Shown in pieces: positions 1 to 4,478 of a DNA stretch of 5,068 nt. The notes under the pieces are model-generated. The model did not search any database. It saw only the letters and a program-made list of their open reading frames with translations, and was not told where the DNA came from. The DNA comes from CAZXCQ01 sp964639275. Its GTDB lineage: Bacteria > Desulfobacterota > DSM-4660 > Desulfatiglandales > Desulfatiglandaceae. Within the stretch, counting starts at the first letter, position 1. Each line of letters begins with the position of its first letter. The DNA lies in NCBI GenBank assembly GCA_964639275.1, contig CAZXCQ010000362.1, forward strand, positions 1 to 5,068. Direction: 5' to 3'. The position numbers and the translations under genes were made by a program.

Positions 1-11
1 TTGTCATTTTC

Positions 12-47
12 CCTAACCCTGAACGCTGAACCCGGAACCTGTGAACG
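12..47. repeat. degenerate heptad tandem repeat (CTGAACC-like)
   Basis: Five consecutive 7-8 base units can be read: CCTAACC, CTGAACG, CTGAACC, CGGAACC, TGTGAACG. They share a (C/T)NGAAC(C/G) core. The array is short, imperfect and intergenic, with no coding potential seen. Similar runs of CTGAACC-like units are, from memory, common between genes in sulfate-reducing Desulfobacterota; that is a recollection and not a search result. It may be the end of a longer array that starts left of the window. Confidence 0.55.
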
Positions 48-256
48 CATACAAACATTTATTATTACCCTCAAAAAAAAGAAAATCCAAAAAAAACAGT
101 TTCCTGATCATTGATTTGTTTCGAAAAGAGACGATATGCAAATAGTCAAATAGATGTAACCATTTGATATTATGAAAGATGTTTAAGTTTCCCCAAAATA
201 ATCATTCCCGGAAATTTGTCAAGCTCTCTTGTAACCCTCTAGTTTTGCTTCCATTT

Positions 257-268
257 GGGATCGATCCC
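257..268. promoter_or_regulatory. palindrome GGGATCGATCCC with a nearby inverted half-site
   Basis: GGGATCGATCCC is a perfect 12-base palindrome. The overlapping half-site TCCCGAT (265-271) recurs inverted as ATCGGGA at 289-295, straddling the end of the candidate -35 hexamer at 284-289. Repeated, oppositely oriented half-sites around a promoter are what a dimeric repressor or activator site would look like, or they could form a small hairpin. No regulator is visible in the window, so the role is inference. Confidence 0.3.
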
Positions 269-283
269 GATATTCATACCCAC

Positions 284-312
284 TTGACATCGGGACAAAA
301 ATGATTAATTAT
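284..312 (+). promoter_or_regulatory. candidate sigma-70 promoter for the small ORF / radical SAM unit
   Basis: A perfect -35 hexamer TTGACA (284-289) is followed after 17 bases by AATTAT (307-312), which matches the TATAAT consensus at 4 of 6 positions. It lies about 85 bases upstream of the small ORF, in the most AT-rich part of the leader. Spacing and position are good but the -10 match is weak. In such AT-rich DNA a chance match is possible. Confidence 0.35.
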
Positions 313-326
313 TTTCATCAATAATA

Positions 327-340
327 TTCAATATATTGAA
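327..340. promoter_or_regulatory. 14-base perfect palindrome, candidate operator
   Basis: TTCAATATATTGAA is its own reverse complement. It starts 14 bases after the candidate -10 box, which places it around or just after the expected transcription start, where a repressor would block transcription. The hexamer ATGATT also occurs on both sides, at 301-306 and 341-346. Short AT-rich palindromes arise by chance, so this is a candidate only. Confidence 0.3.
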
Positions 341-396
341 ATGATTGCATTTTCTGTCTTTTCTATCGAAGTGCACCGGATAGGGGAGAAAAGGAA

Positions 397-588
397 ATGG
401 AGCGCTTTAGATGGCAAAGAAGCAAAGTGGGCGCACAATACACACTTCTTTTAACGTTTAAAGTATCAATTACCGCTCTCTTTATTGCTTTTCTGATCAA
501 TCCTCTTGGTGAATCGAAACCGAATCCAACGAACTATACCGACGGGATAAGTCGAGGGCCCTCGGGAAGGGGAATGACAGCCTCGTAA
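397..588 (+). CDS. possible small membrane protein upstream of radical SAM gene (63 aa)
   Basis: This 63-codon ORF starts with ATG and has a good ribosome binding site, GGGGAG at 383-388, 8 bases before the start. The product has a basic N-terminus (RFRWQRSK), one hydrophobic stretch at about residues 15-37 that could cross the membrane, and a polar Gly/Ser/Arg tail containing GISRGPSGRG. I recognise no family. Its TAA stop overlaps the ribosome binding site of the radical SAM gene, with 12 bases between stop and next start, so translation of the two is probably coupled. It could be a small membrane protein, a leader ORF whose translation opens the next start, or, more speculatively, a peptide substrate of the downstream enzyme. 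It could also be a chance ORF; an overlapping antisense ORF of 95 codons shows that this stretch has few stops. Confidence 0.4.
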   Translation: MERFRWQRSKVGAQYTLLLTFKVSITALFIAFLINPLGESKPNPTNYTDGISRGPSGRGMTAS

Positions 589-593
589 GGTGG
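586..593 (+). promoter_or_regulatory. ribosome binding site overlapping the upstream stop codon
   Basis: TAAGGTGG contains the TAA stop of the 63-codon ORF and an AAGGTGG Shine-Dalgarno-like sequence, 7 bases before the ATG at 601. This fixes the start of the radical SAM gene and suggests that ribosomes finishing the small ORF help initiate the next gene. Confidence 0.65.
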
Positions 594-600
594 AATACTG

Positions 601-1671
601 ATGCTCGATCAATTGCAATACAAAGTTGAGAACGGAGTTCGTGCCCTTCAGCGATGGGTGATCCCTTACATCAACTCCCGTATTCACGAAGACGAGTTTA
701 GGCCGGTTCTCTGTTACCTTTATACGGATTGGCAATGTAATATAGATTGCCACTACTGCTTCCAGTACAACAACGACCTGCCAGGCATGGACCTTGTGAC
801 GGCCAAGAGTTCGGTGGACTGGCTCAAGTCGATCGGTTGCAGGGTTATATCTTTGATGGGCGGGGAGCCATTGCTCCGCAAAGATTTTGTATTGGAGATC
901 GTCCGGTACGGTGCGGAAAACGGGTTCTTCATGTATCTGCCTACAAACGGCTATCTTATGGACAGGAGCTTTATTGACGAGCTTGGCCGTGCCGGTGTTG
1001 CGGCGATAAACCTGGCCGTGGACTGTGTTGCCTCTCGAAAGGGTTTACCCAAAGCCCTTCTCAATATTGAGCCCCAGTTCCGGTACCTGGCAGAGCAGCA
1101 GAAAAAATATGGTTACCTTGTCTTTTTCAACATCAACATCTGCAGGAACAATATCAGGGATGTCAAGCTGCTGACCGAGATTGCCCACCAGAACAAAATC
1201 GGGACCGATTACCACCTCAATGAGCCACCCCACGGCTTTGTCAATGTTGATCATTTTAATCATCATGATGACATGTTGAGTATTTCACCGGATCAGTACG
1301 ACGAGGTGGATGAGCTCATGGACTGGATCATAGAAAGACAGAAACAGGGTTGGCCCATGGTCAACTCAGTTTCACACCTCGAGGCGTTTAAAGAACGAAT
1401 GCGTGGACAAATGCGGCCCTGGGACTGCAGGGCAGGGCGCAACGGCGCCCTGATCCGTCCGGACGGCACCCTATCCCCCTGCTTTGACCTGATCACTTAC
1501 AAACACGACTGGGGCCGCATCTGGGAGCCCGGATTCGATGAGGAAGAATTGCGGGAGGTGAAAGAAAAGTGTATGCCCCTGTGCTCCTCCACATGTTTTT
1601 ACACGATGGGGCACTATTATAACCTTCGGACCATTCCCGAATGGGTTCGCAAGCACACCCGGGTTGGCTGA
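601..1671 (+). CDS. radical SAM protein with SPASM-like C-terminal cysteine cluster
   Basis: The 356-residue product carries the radical SAM signature C46-x3-C50-x2-C53 (CNIDCHYC), whose three cysteines bind the 4Fe-4S cluster that cleaves S-adenosylmethionine. Other core elements are visible: MGGEP at 86-90 (the GGE motif that contacts SAM) and PTNGYL at 114-119. The C-terminal part has C276 and C294 in a G-x4-C context (PDGTLSPC), then C324-x3-C328-x3-C332. This resembles a SPASM or twitch domain holding an auxiliary Fe-S cluster, though the spacing is not the textbook seven-cysteine SPASM pattern. Such proteins modify peptides, proteins or small molecules under anaerobic conditions; the substrate cannot be read from sequence. 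No membrane segment is obvious, so it is probably cytoplasmic. The start is supported by AAGGTGG 7 bases upstream. The family is sure; the specific function is unknown. Confidence 0.92.
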   Translation: MLDQLQYKVENGVRALQRWVIPYINSRIHEDEFRPVLCYLYTDWQCNIDCHYCFQYNNDLPGMDLVTAKSSVDWLKSIGCRVISLMGGEPLLRKDFVLEIVRYGAENGFFMYLPTNGYLMDRSFIDELGRAGVAAINLAVDCVASRKGLPKALLNIEPQFRYLAEQQKKYGYLVFFNINICRNNIRDVKLLTEIAHQNKIGTDYHLNEPPHGFVNVDHFNHHDDMLSISPDQYDEVDELMDWIIERQKQGWPMVNSVSHLEAFKERMRGQMRPWDCRAGRNGALIRPDGTLSPCFDLITYKHDWGRIWEPGFDEEELREVKEKCMPLCSSTCFYTMGHYYNLRTIPEWVRKHTRVG

Positions 1672-1749
1672 ACGCATTTCTGTGTCATATCTCCACAACA
1701 CACAACTGATCACTCATAATTGATTGATTCGCAAAAACCCCCTCTTCAA

Positions 1750-1762
1750 CCCTCACTCCCGC
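1750..1762. repeat. direct repeat copy 1, CCCTCACTCCCGC
   Basis: CCCTCACTCCCGC lies just beyond the 3' end of the minus-strand transporter gene and recurs with one mismatch (CCCTCGCTCCCGC) at 2700-2712, beyond its 5' end. Both copies have TCTTC a few bases before them. They may be footprints of how the gene was inserted, or simply similar pyrimidine-rich spacers. Confidence 0.35.
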
Positions 1763-1770
1763 CCCGTATC

Positions 1771-2661
1771 TTATACGCGGCCGGAAGGACGAAAAAGATG
1801 ATTCCGACCTTCCCGCCACACGATAAACAAATTGCTTGCGATGACGGCCAATGTCCCTGTTACGACGATGGGGGAAGGAAAATCTTTCCAGAAAATCCAA
1901 CCGCTCAGTGTTGCCCAAACAATAGCCGTATAGGTATAGGGTGCCAGAAAAGATGCTTCTGCAAGTCTAAACGCTGTGGTCTTGGTCAGCTGCTGTATTG
2001 CGGTGAAAATGCCGATCCCGATGATCCAAGGAAGGATGTCCCTGTCCGGTATTGATCCGAAGATTAACGTATAGGGGCCCGATATGACCACTCCGACCAG
2101 CATGAAGTAGAAGACGGTGGTAAGCGGATCATCGGTTTTGCCAAGGTTGCGGAGGGCCATATCCACCAGGGCCATGCACAGCGCGCCCGCCAGACCGATG
2201 CCTGAGGCCGGGTTGGAGAGCATGCTGACAGAGGGCCTTGCAATCAGCAGTATGCCACCAAATCCAACGATGATGGCTGACCAACGGTATCGATCGGTTT
2301 TTTCCTTGAGCAGTAACGGAGAAAGCGCCGCTACAAACAAGGGGGCAGCAAAAAGAAGGGCGGTAGCATCGGCCATTGGAAGGAGCGTGTAGGCCCAAAA
2401 GACAAAGCCTACCCCCAGATTCCCGACGATCGCCCTGTAAAGCTGTACCTTGAGTCTTTTTGTCTTGAATACACCGGGGCTCTGGGCGAGCAACATATAG
2501 GGAACCAGCAGGCTCAGTGCGATAATACCGCGATAAAACATCATCTCAATGGGATTGTGGGCCAGACTGCTCATCTTGACACAGGTGTTCATCAACACGA
2601 TGCCCAGAGTGGCTATGAGTATAAGGATAATGCCTTTATAGATATTGCTGGGGGATGACAT
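1771..2661 (-). CDS. DMT-superfamily transporter (two EamA domains)
   Basis: This 296-residue, strongly hydrophobic protein has about ten predicted membrane-spanning segments, the usual size and topology of the drug/metabolite transporter superfamily. Two EamA halves are visible, about residues 7-141 and 153-282. The first half contains the typical motif around 94-121 (LPMADATALLFAAPLFVA, then SPLLLKEK) with a charged end. The second contains the equivalent AEASFLAPYTY at 234-244. Family members export or import amino acids, nucleotide sugars, metabolites or drugs across the inner membrane; this substrate is not predictable. The gene is convergent with the radical SAM gene, with a 99-base gap that shows no clear terminator hairpin. 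The ATG at 2659-2661 lacks a good Shine-Dalgarno sequence (AAGATAAAGAACTCCG precedes it), so the exact start is less certain, but no better start is evident and the length fits the family. Confidence 0.92.
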   Translation of the reverse strand: MSSPSNIYKGIILILIATLGIVLMNTCVKMSSLAHNPIEMMFYRGIIALSLLVPYMLLAQSPGVFKTKRLKVQLYRAIVGNLGVGFVFWAYTLLPMADATALLFAAPLFVAALSPLLLKEKTDRYRWSAIIVGFGGILLIARPSVSMLSNPASGIGLAGALCMALVDMALRNLGKTDDPLTTVFYFMLVGVVISGPYTLIFGSIPDRDILPWIIGIGIFTAIQQLTKTTAFRLAEASFLAPYTYTAIVWATLSGWIFWKDFPSPIVVTGTLAVIASNLFIVWREGRNHLFRPSGRV

Positions 2662-2699
2662 CGGAGTTCTTTATCTTTTGTATCGTCCTATTCTTCTCG

Positions 2700-2712
2700 C
2701 CCTCGCTCCCGC
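2700..2712. repeat. direct repeat copy 2, CCCTCGCTCCCGC
   Basis: This is the partner of the repeat at 1750-1762 and lies in the upstream region of the transporter gene, 39 bases from its start codon. It matches at 12 of 13 positions. See the first copy for interpretation. Confidence 0.35.
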
Positions 2713-2798
2713 TCGTCTAAATCGGCAACAGGCTTCAGGATTGCCTAAAAATAACGTGGGGTGTATGATTGTCTTGCCATTCCTGTGAGCGTAGGAGA

Positions 2799-2868
2799 AT
2801 CATCACTTTTTGTCAATTTCCGCAGGGGGATGGGGATTCCGGACCCCCATCTTCCTGTTCAGGTGCTG
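2799..2868 (+). repeat. decayed copy of the miniature element found at 4274-4369
   Basis: CATCACTTT at 2801 is followed 29 bases later by ATGGGG (2830), and CAACACTTT at 4275 is followed by ATGGGG (4304) at the same distance. Both then form an ATGGGG...CCCCCAT hairpin (here GATGGGG 2829-2835 pairs with CCCCATC 2845-2851) and reach CAGGTG after 9 bases here and 10 in the other copy. The right-hand end with GTTAC is not recognisable here, and I see no flanking duplication. I read this as an old, degraded relative; the outer limits are approximate. Confidence 0.45.
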
Positions 2869-2891
2869 GTTTCAAAAAAGGCCAAATTGAT

Positions 2892-2907
2892 ACCCCAGAC
2901 ATGGGGT
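2892..2907. other. small hairpin ACCCCA-GACA-TGGGGT
   Basis: A perfect 6-bp stem (2892-2897 with 2902-2907) closes a 4-base loop. No T-run follows on either strand, so it is not a normal intrinsic terminator. It sits between the decayed repeat and the intact miniature element and may belong to the same repeat debris. Confidence 0.4.
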
Positions 2908-2932
2908 GAATTGCTCTCTTTTGTTAGAGGCA

Positions 2933-2940
2933 TTTCCATT
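2933..2940. repeat. target-site duplication, left copy (TTTCCATT)
   Basis: TTTCCATT directly abuts the left end (GTAAC) of the 110-bp element and is repeated exactly at 3051-3058, directly after its right end (GTTAC). A perfect 8-bp repeat at both exact boundaries is the hallmark of transposition. Confidence 0.8.
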
Positions 2941-3050
2941 GTAACTTCTCAAAAACCCGGGGATAAATCGATAGTGGTGAGGCATGGGGGCATGTGGAAG
3001 AAGAAAAGACCCCCATGCCTCACCTTTGCCCCTGTTTTTTGAGATGTTAC
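2941..3050. mobile_element. 110-bp MITE-like element, IS66-type ends
   Basis: The element starts GTAACTTCTCAAAAAC (2941-2956) and ends GTTTTTTGAGATGTTAC (3034-3050). Read inward, the two terminal repeats differ at one of the first 15 bases. Inside is a perfect 15-bp stem, GGTGAGGCATGGGGG (2976-2990) with CCCCCATGCCTCACC (3010-3024), closing a 19-base loop, so nearly the whole element folds on itself. It encodes no transposase and is flanked by the 8-bp repeat TTTCCATT. Terminal GTAA and an 8-bp target duplication are known properties of IS66-family elements, so it was probably moved by an IS66-type transposase elsewhere in the genome; that assignment is inference. Its right end lies 31 bases before the Shine-Dalgarno sequence of the alcohol dehydrogenase gene, so it may form a hairpin in that gene's leader transcript. 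Confidence 0.8.
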
Positions 3051-3058
3051 TTTCCATT
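3051..3058. repeat. target-site duplication, right copy (TTTCCATT)
   Basis: This is the exact partner of 2933-2940, immediately after the GTTAC terminus. Conservation of all eight bases points to a fairly recent insertion compared with the decayed repeat at 2799-2868. Confidence 0.8.
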
Positions 3059-3080
3059 TCGCCATGAAATTTATCAAAAA

Positions 3081-3086
3081 AGGAGG
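3081..3086 (+). promoter_or_regulatory. ribosome binding site deciding a GTG start
   Basis: AGGAGG is a full Shine-Dalgarno match 9 bases before the in-frame GTG at 3096. It selects GTG 3096 over the in-frame ATG at 2994, which lies inside the loop of the miniature element and would add 34 residues that do not resemble the family. Confidence 0.8.
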
Positions 3087-3095
3087 CGGTGTGCT

Positions 3096-4259
3096 GTGAC
3101 AGAAATAAAGACCCTATCTTATTCTTGTCGGACAAAAATATTTATGGGAATCGGCGCTTATGGGAAACTACCGGAGATATGTGAGGGGCTGGATGTCAGA
3201 AATGTCCTTCTTTTATCCGACAACGGAGTCGCCGCGACAGATTTCTTCAAGCTCATCAAAGATAACCTTAATGACAACCATATCGGATTTGATATCTTTA
3301 CAGACATCGAGACCGACCCCAGTGACACCACTGTGGAGAAGGCCTATGCGGTCTACCAGGAGAACAGCCCTCCAGCCCTTATAGCCCTGGGCGGAGGGAG
3401 CACCATTGATGTGGGAAAGGCGGTTGCCATTTTGGCCACGAATGGGGGGCGTATCCAAGATTACGAAGGGATCGATATGTTTGCCAATCCGCCTCTCCCC
3501 ATGATCGCCATACCCACCACAGCGGGGACCGGGTCAGAGGTTTCCGGCTCCAGTGTCATTACGGATACGACCCGGGGGCTCAAGATGTCTATCCGGAGTG
3601 CCGGTTTAAACCCTGCCGAGATCGCCATATTGGACCCATTAGCCATCAAAAGCTTACCAATTGAAGTCGCCACCTATTCTGGCATGGACGCATTTGTCCA
3701 CGCCTTCGAATCCTATATCTCTCTTAATGCCAATCTGGTTACAGATGCCATGACATTAAATGCCATTGAACTGATTTCCTCAAATATTCGGCCTTTTGTC
3801 GCAAACAGGGGCAACCTGGATGCAGGCCTAAGAATGTTATGCGGGGCCAGTCTTGCCGCCATGGGATTCAGCAACACCGGGCTTGGGAACATTCATTGTA
3901 TGGCAAGATTCATTGGGGCCTTGTTTCACCTTTCCCACGGATTGAGCAATGCGGTGTGTCTTCCGGGTGGCGCTGAGTTTAATCTGATGGCAAATCCGGA
4001 CAAATACGCAAGGGTAGCCCTGGCCATGGGAGAGAATGTCTCGGGTTTATCGTCTATGGAGGCGGGAGAAAGGGCAGTTGGAGCGATTAGAAAGCTCTGT
4101 AAAGACCTGGGCATCCCGGAAAAATTGAGGGATATCGGTGTTGAAAGAGAAAAGCTCGCGGAGATCGCGAGACTCTGCTTTGAAGCCGACTATAACCGCT
4201 GGAACCCCAGATATAGCACAGAAAAGGACTTCGTTGCCCTGCTCGAGAAGGCCTGGTAA
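3096..4259 (+). CDS. iron-containing (group III) alcohol dehydrogenase
   Basis: The 387-residue product has the usual length of NAD(P)-dependent iron-containing alcohol dehydrogenases, cytoplasmic enzymes that interconvert alcohols and aldehydes or ketones. The N-terminal dinucleotide-binding domain carries GGGSTIDVGKA at 99-109 and PTTAGTGSE at 140-148. The all-helical C-terminal domain holds the four expected metal ligands, D198 and H202 (GMDAFVHAFESY), H267 and H281 (LSHG), with the family's usual spacing. One oddity: the His normally four residues after the third ligand (His267 in E. coli FucO, in AHPLGA) is Arg271 here (ARFIGA). The end, NPRYSTEKDF and LLEKAW, is family-typical. The GTG start is chosen from AGGAGG 9 bases upstream. 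Related miniature elements lie on both sides, and the EthD gene follows after 219 bases on the same strand. The substrate is unknown. Confidence 0.93.
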   Translation: MTEIKTLSYSCRTKIFMGIGAYGKLPEICEGLDVRNVLLLSDNGVAATDFFKLIKDNLNDNHIGFDIFTDIETDPSDTTVEKAYAVYQENSPPALIALGGGSTIDVGKAVAILATNGGRIQDYEGIDMFANPPLPMIAIPTTAGTGSEVSGSSVITDTTRGLKMSIRSAGLNPAEIAILDPLAIKSLPIEVATYSGMDAFVHAFESYISLNANLVTDAMTLNAIELISSNIRPFVANRGNLDAGLRMLCGASLAAMGFSNTGLGNIHCMARFIGALFHLSHGLSNAVCLPGGAEFNLMANPDKYARVALAMGENVSGLSSMEAGERAVGAIRKLCKDLGIPEKLRDIGVEREKLAEIARLCFEADYNRWNPRYSTEKDFVALLEKAW

Positions 4260-4264
4260 AAGGT

Positions 4265-4273
4265 CTTTATTTG
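4265..4273. repeat. direct repeat flanking the second miniature element, left copy
   Basis: CTTTATTTG lies 5 bases after the dehydrogenase stop codon and recurs exactly at 4370-4378, directly after the GTTAC end of the second element. Eight of the nine bases are probably the target duplication; the ninth may be chance or reflect uncertainty of one base in the element's left end. Confidence 0.65.
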
Positions 4274-4369
4274 GCAACACTTTAGCCGTTTGATACCCGG
4301 GCAATGGGGACTTCGGGAACCCCCATTCGCCCAGTCCAGGTGTCCTCCCCCTAATTATTGAGATGTTAC
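4274..4369. mobile_element. second, diverged MITE-like element (about 96 bp)
   Basis: The right end TTGAGATGTTAC (4358-4369) is identical to the last 12 bases of the 110-bp element at 2941-3050. The left end, GCAACACTTTA, is a poorer match to the terminal repeat (GTAACATCTCA). The interior forms a hairpin: GGGCAATGGGG (4299-4309) pairs with CCCCATT-C-GCCC (4321-4332) with one bulged C, and the loop contains CTTCGG, the very stable UUCG-type cap. The 9-base repeat CTTTATTTG lies on both sides. It has no coding capacity. The interior matches the decayed copy at 2799-2868 better than the 110-bp element, so there are at least two subtypes sharing ends. It sits just after the dehydrogenase gene and could slow transcription, but no T-run follows, so it is not a standard terminator. 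Confidence 0.65.
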
Positions 4370-4378
4370 CTTTATTTG
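4370..4378. repeat. direct repeat flanking the second miniature element, right copy
   Basis: CTTTATTTG is the exact partner of 4265-4273 and follows the GTTAC terminus. Its position at the precise element boundary makes chance unlikely. Confidence 0.65.
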
Positions 4379-4386
4379 CTTTTGTC

Positions 4387-4415
4387 TTTCCAGATGAAAG
4401 GCAGAAAGGTATTAA
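4387..4415 (+). promoter_or_regulatory. weak candidate promoter for the EthD gene
   Basis: TTTCCA (4387-4392) and TATTAA (4410-4415) are 17 bases apart, each matching its sigma-70 consensus at 4 of 6 positions, 64 bases upstream of the EthD start. The match is weak. Its main support is that it lies in the only free interval between the miniature element and the gene. Confidence 0.2.
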
Positions 4416-4478
4416 TGAGAGCTGAGAGGGTATGAGTGGGGTGACGCCACGATTGAATTGATACGAAAGGGGAAAATC

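Larger units (their letters stand above)
48..396. other. non-coding leader region upstream of the small ORF
   Basis: I see no gene on either strand in this stretch. It contains A-tracts at about 73-97, then mixed sequence, then a very AT-rich segment at about 301-360. The only structured parts are two perfect palindromes and a promoter-like hexamer pair, listed separately. High AT content just before a gene is typical of a promoter region, so this is probably the control region for the small ORF and radical SAM gene that follow. Confidence 0.5.

Noticed and set aside
466..753. 95-codon minus-strand ORF
   Set aside because: It overlaps the small ORF and the start of the radical SAM gene in antisense. 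I see no family features in it, and the sense strand is explained by the radical SAM N-terminus.
1672..1770. terminator between the convergent genes
   Set aside because: I looked for a GC-rich stem with a T-run on either strand and found none in these 99 bases.
1720..2055. 111-codon plus-strand ORF rich in Cys and Pro
   Set aside because: It is antisense to the transporter 3' end; the transporter frame has clear membrane-protein character, so this is a shadow frame.
2976..3040. intrinsic terminator (15-bp stem followed by TTTTTT)
   Set aside because: The T-run at 3035-3040 begins 10 bases after the stem instead of directly after it, and no gene ends upstream on the plus strand. The structure is better explained as the arms of the miniature element.
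2872..3135. 87-codon minus-strand ORF across the miniature element
   Set aside because: It runs through the inverted-repeat element and the dehydrogenase start. The composition comes from the palindrome, not from a protein gene.
4272..4286. sigma-54-like -24/-12 sequence TGGCAACACTTTAGC
   Set aside because: It has TGGCA and a final GC at the right spacing, but the -12 part is TAGC, not TTGC, and it spans the junction of the target repeat and the second element. A chance match is more likely.
4416..4460. riboswitch-like GCTGAGAGGG stretch upstream of the EthD gene
   Set aside because: It resembles the CTGAGA piece of a TPP riboswitch, but the other conserved parts are missing and the downstream gene is unrelated to thiamine.
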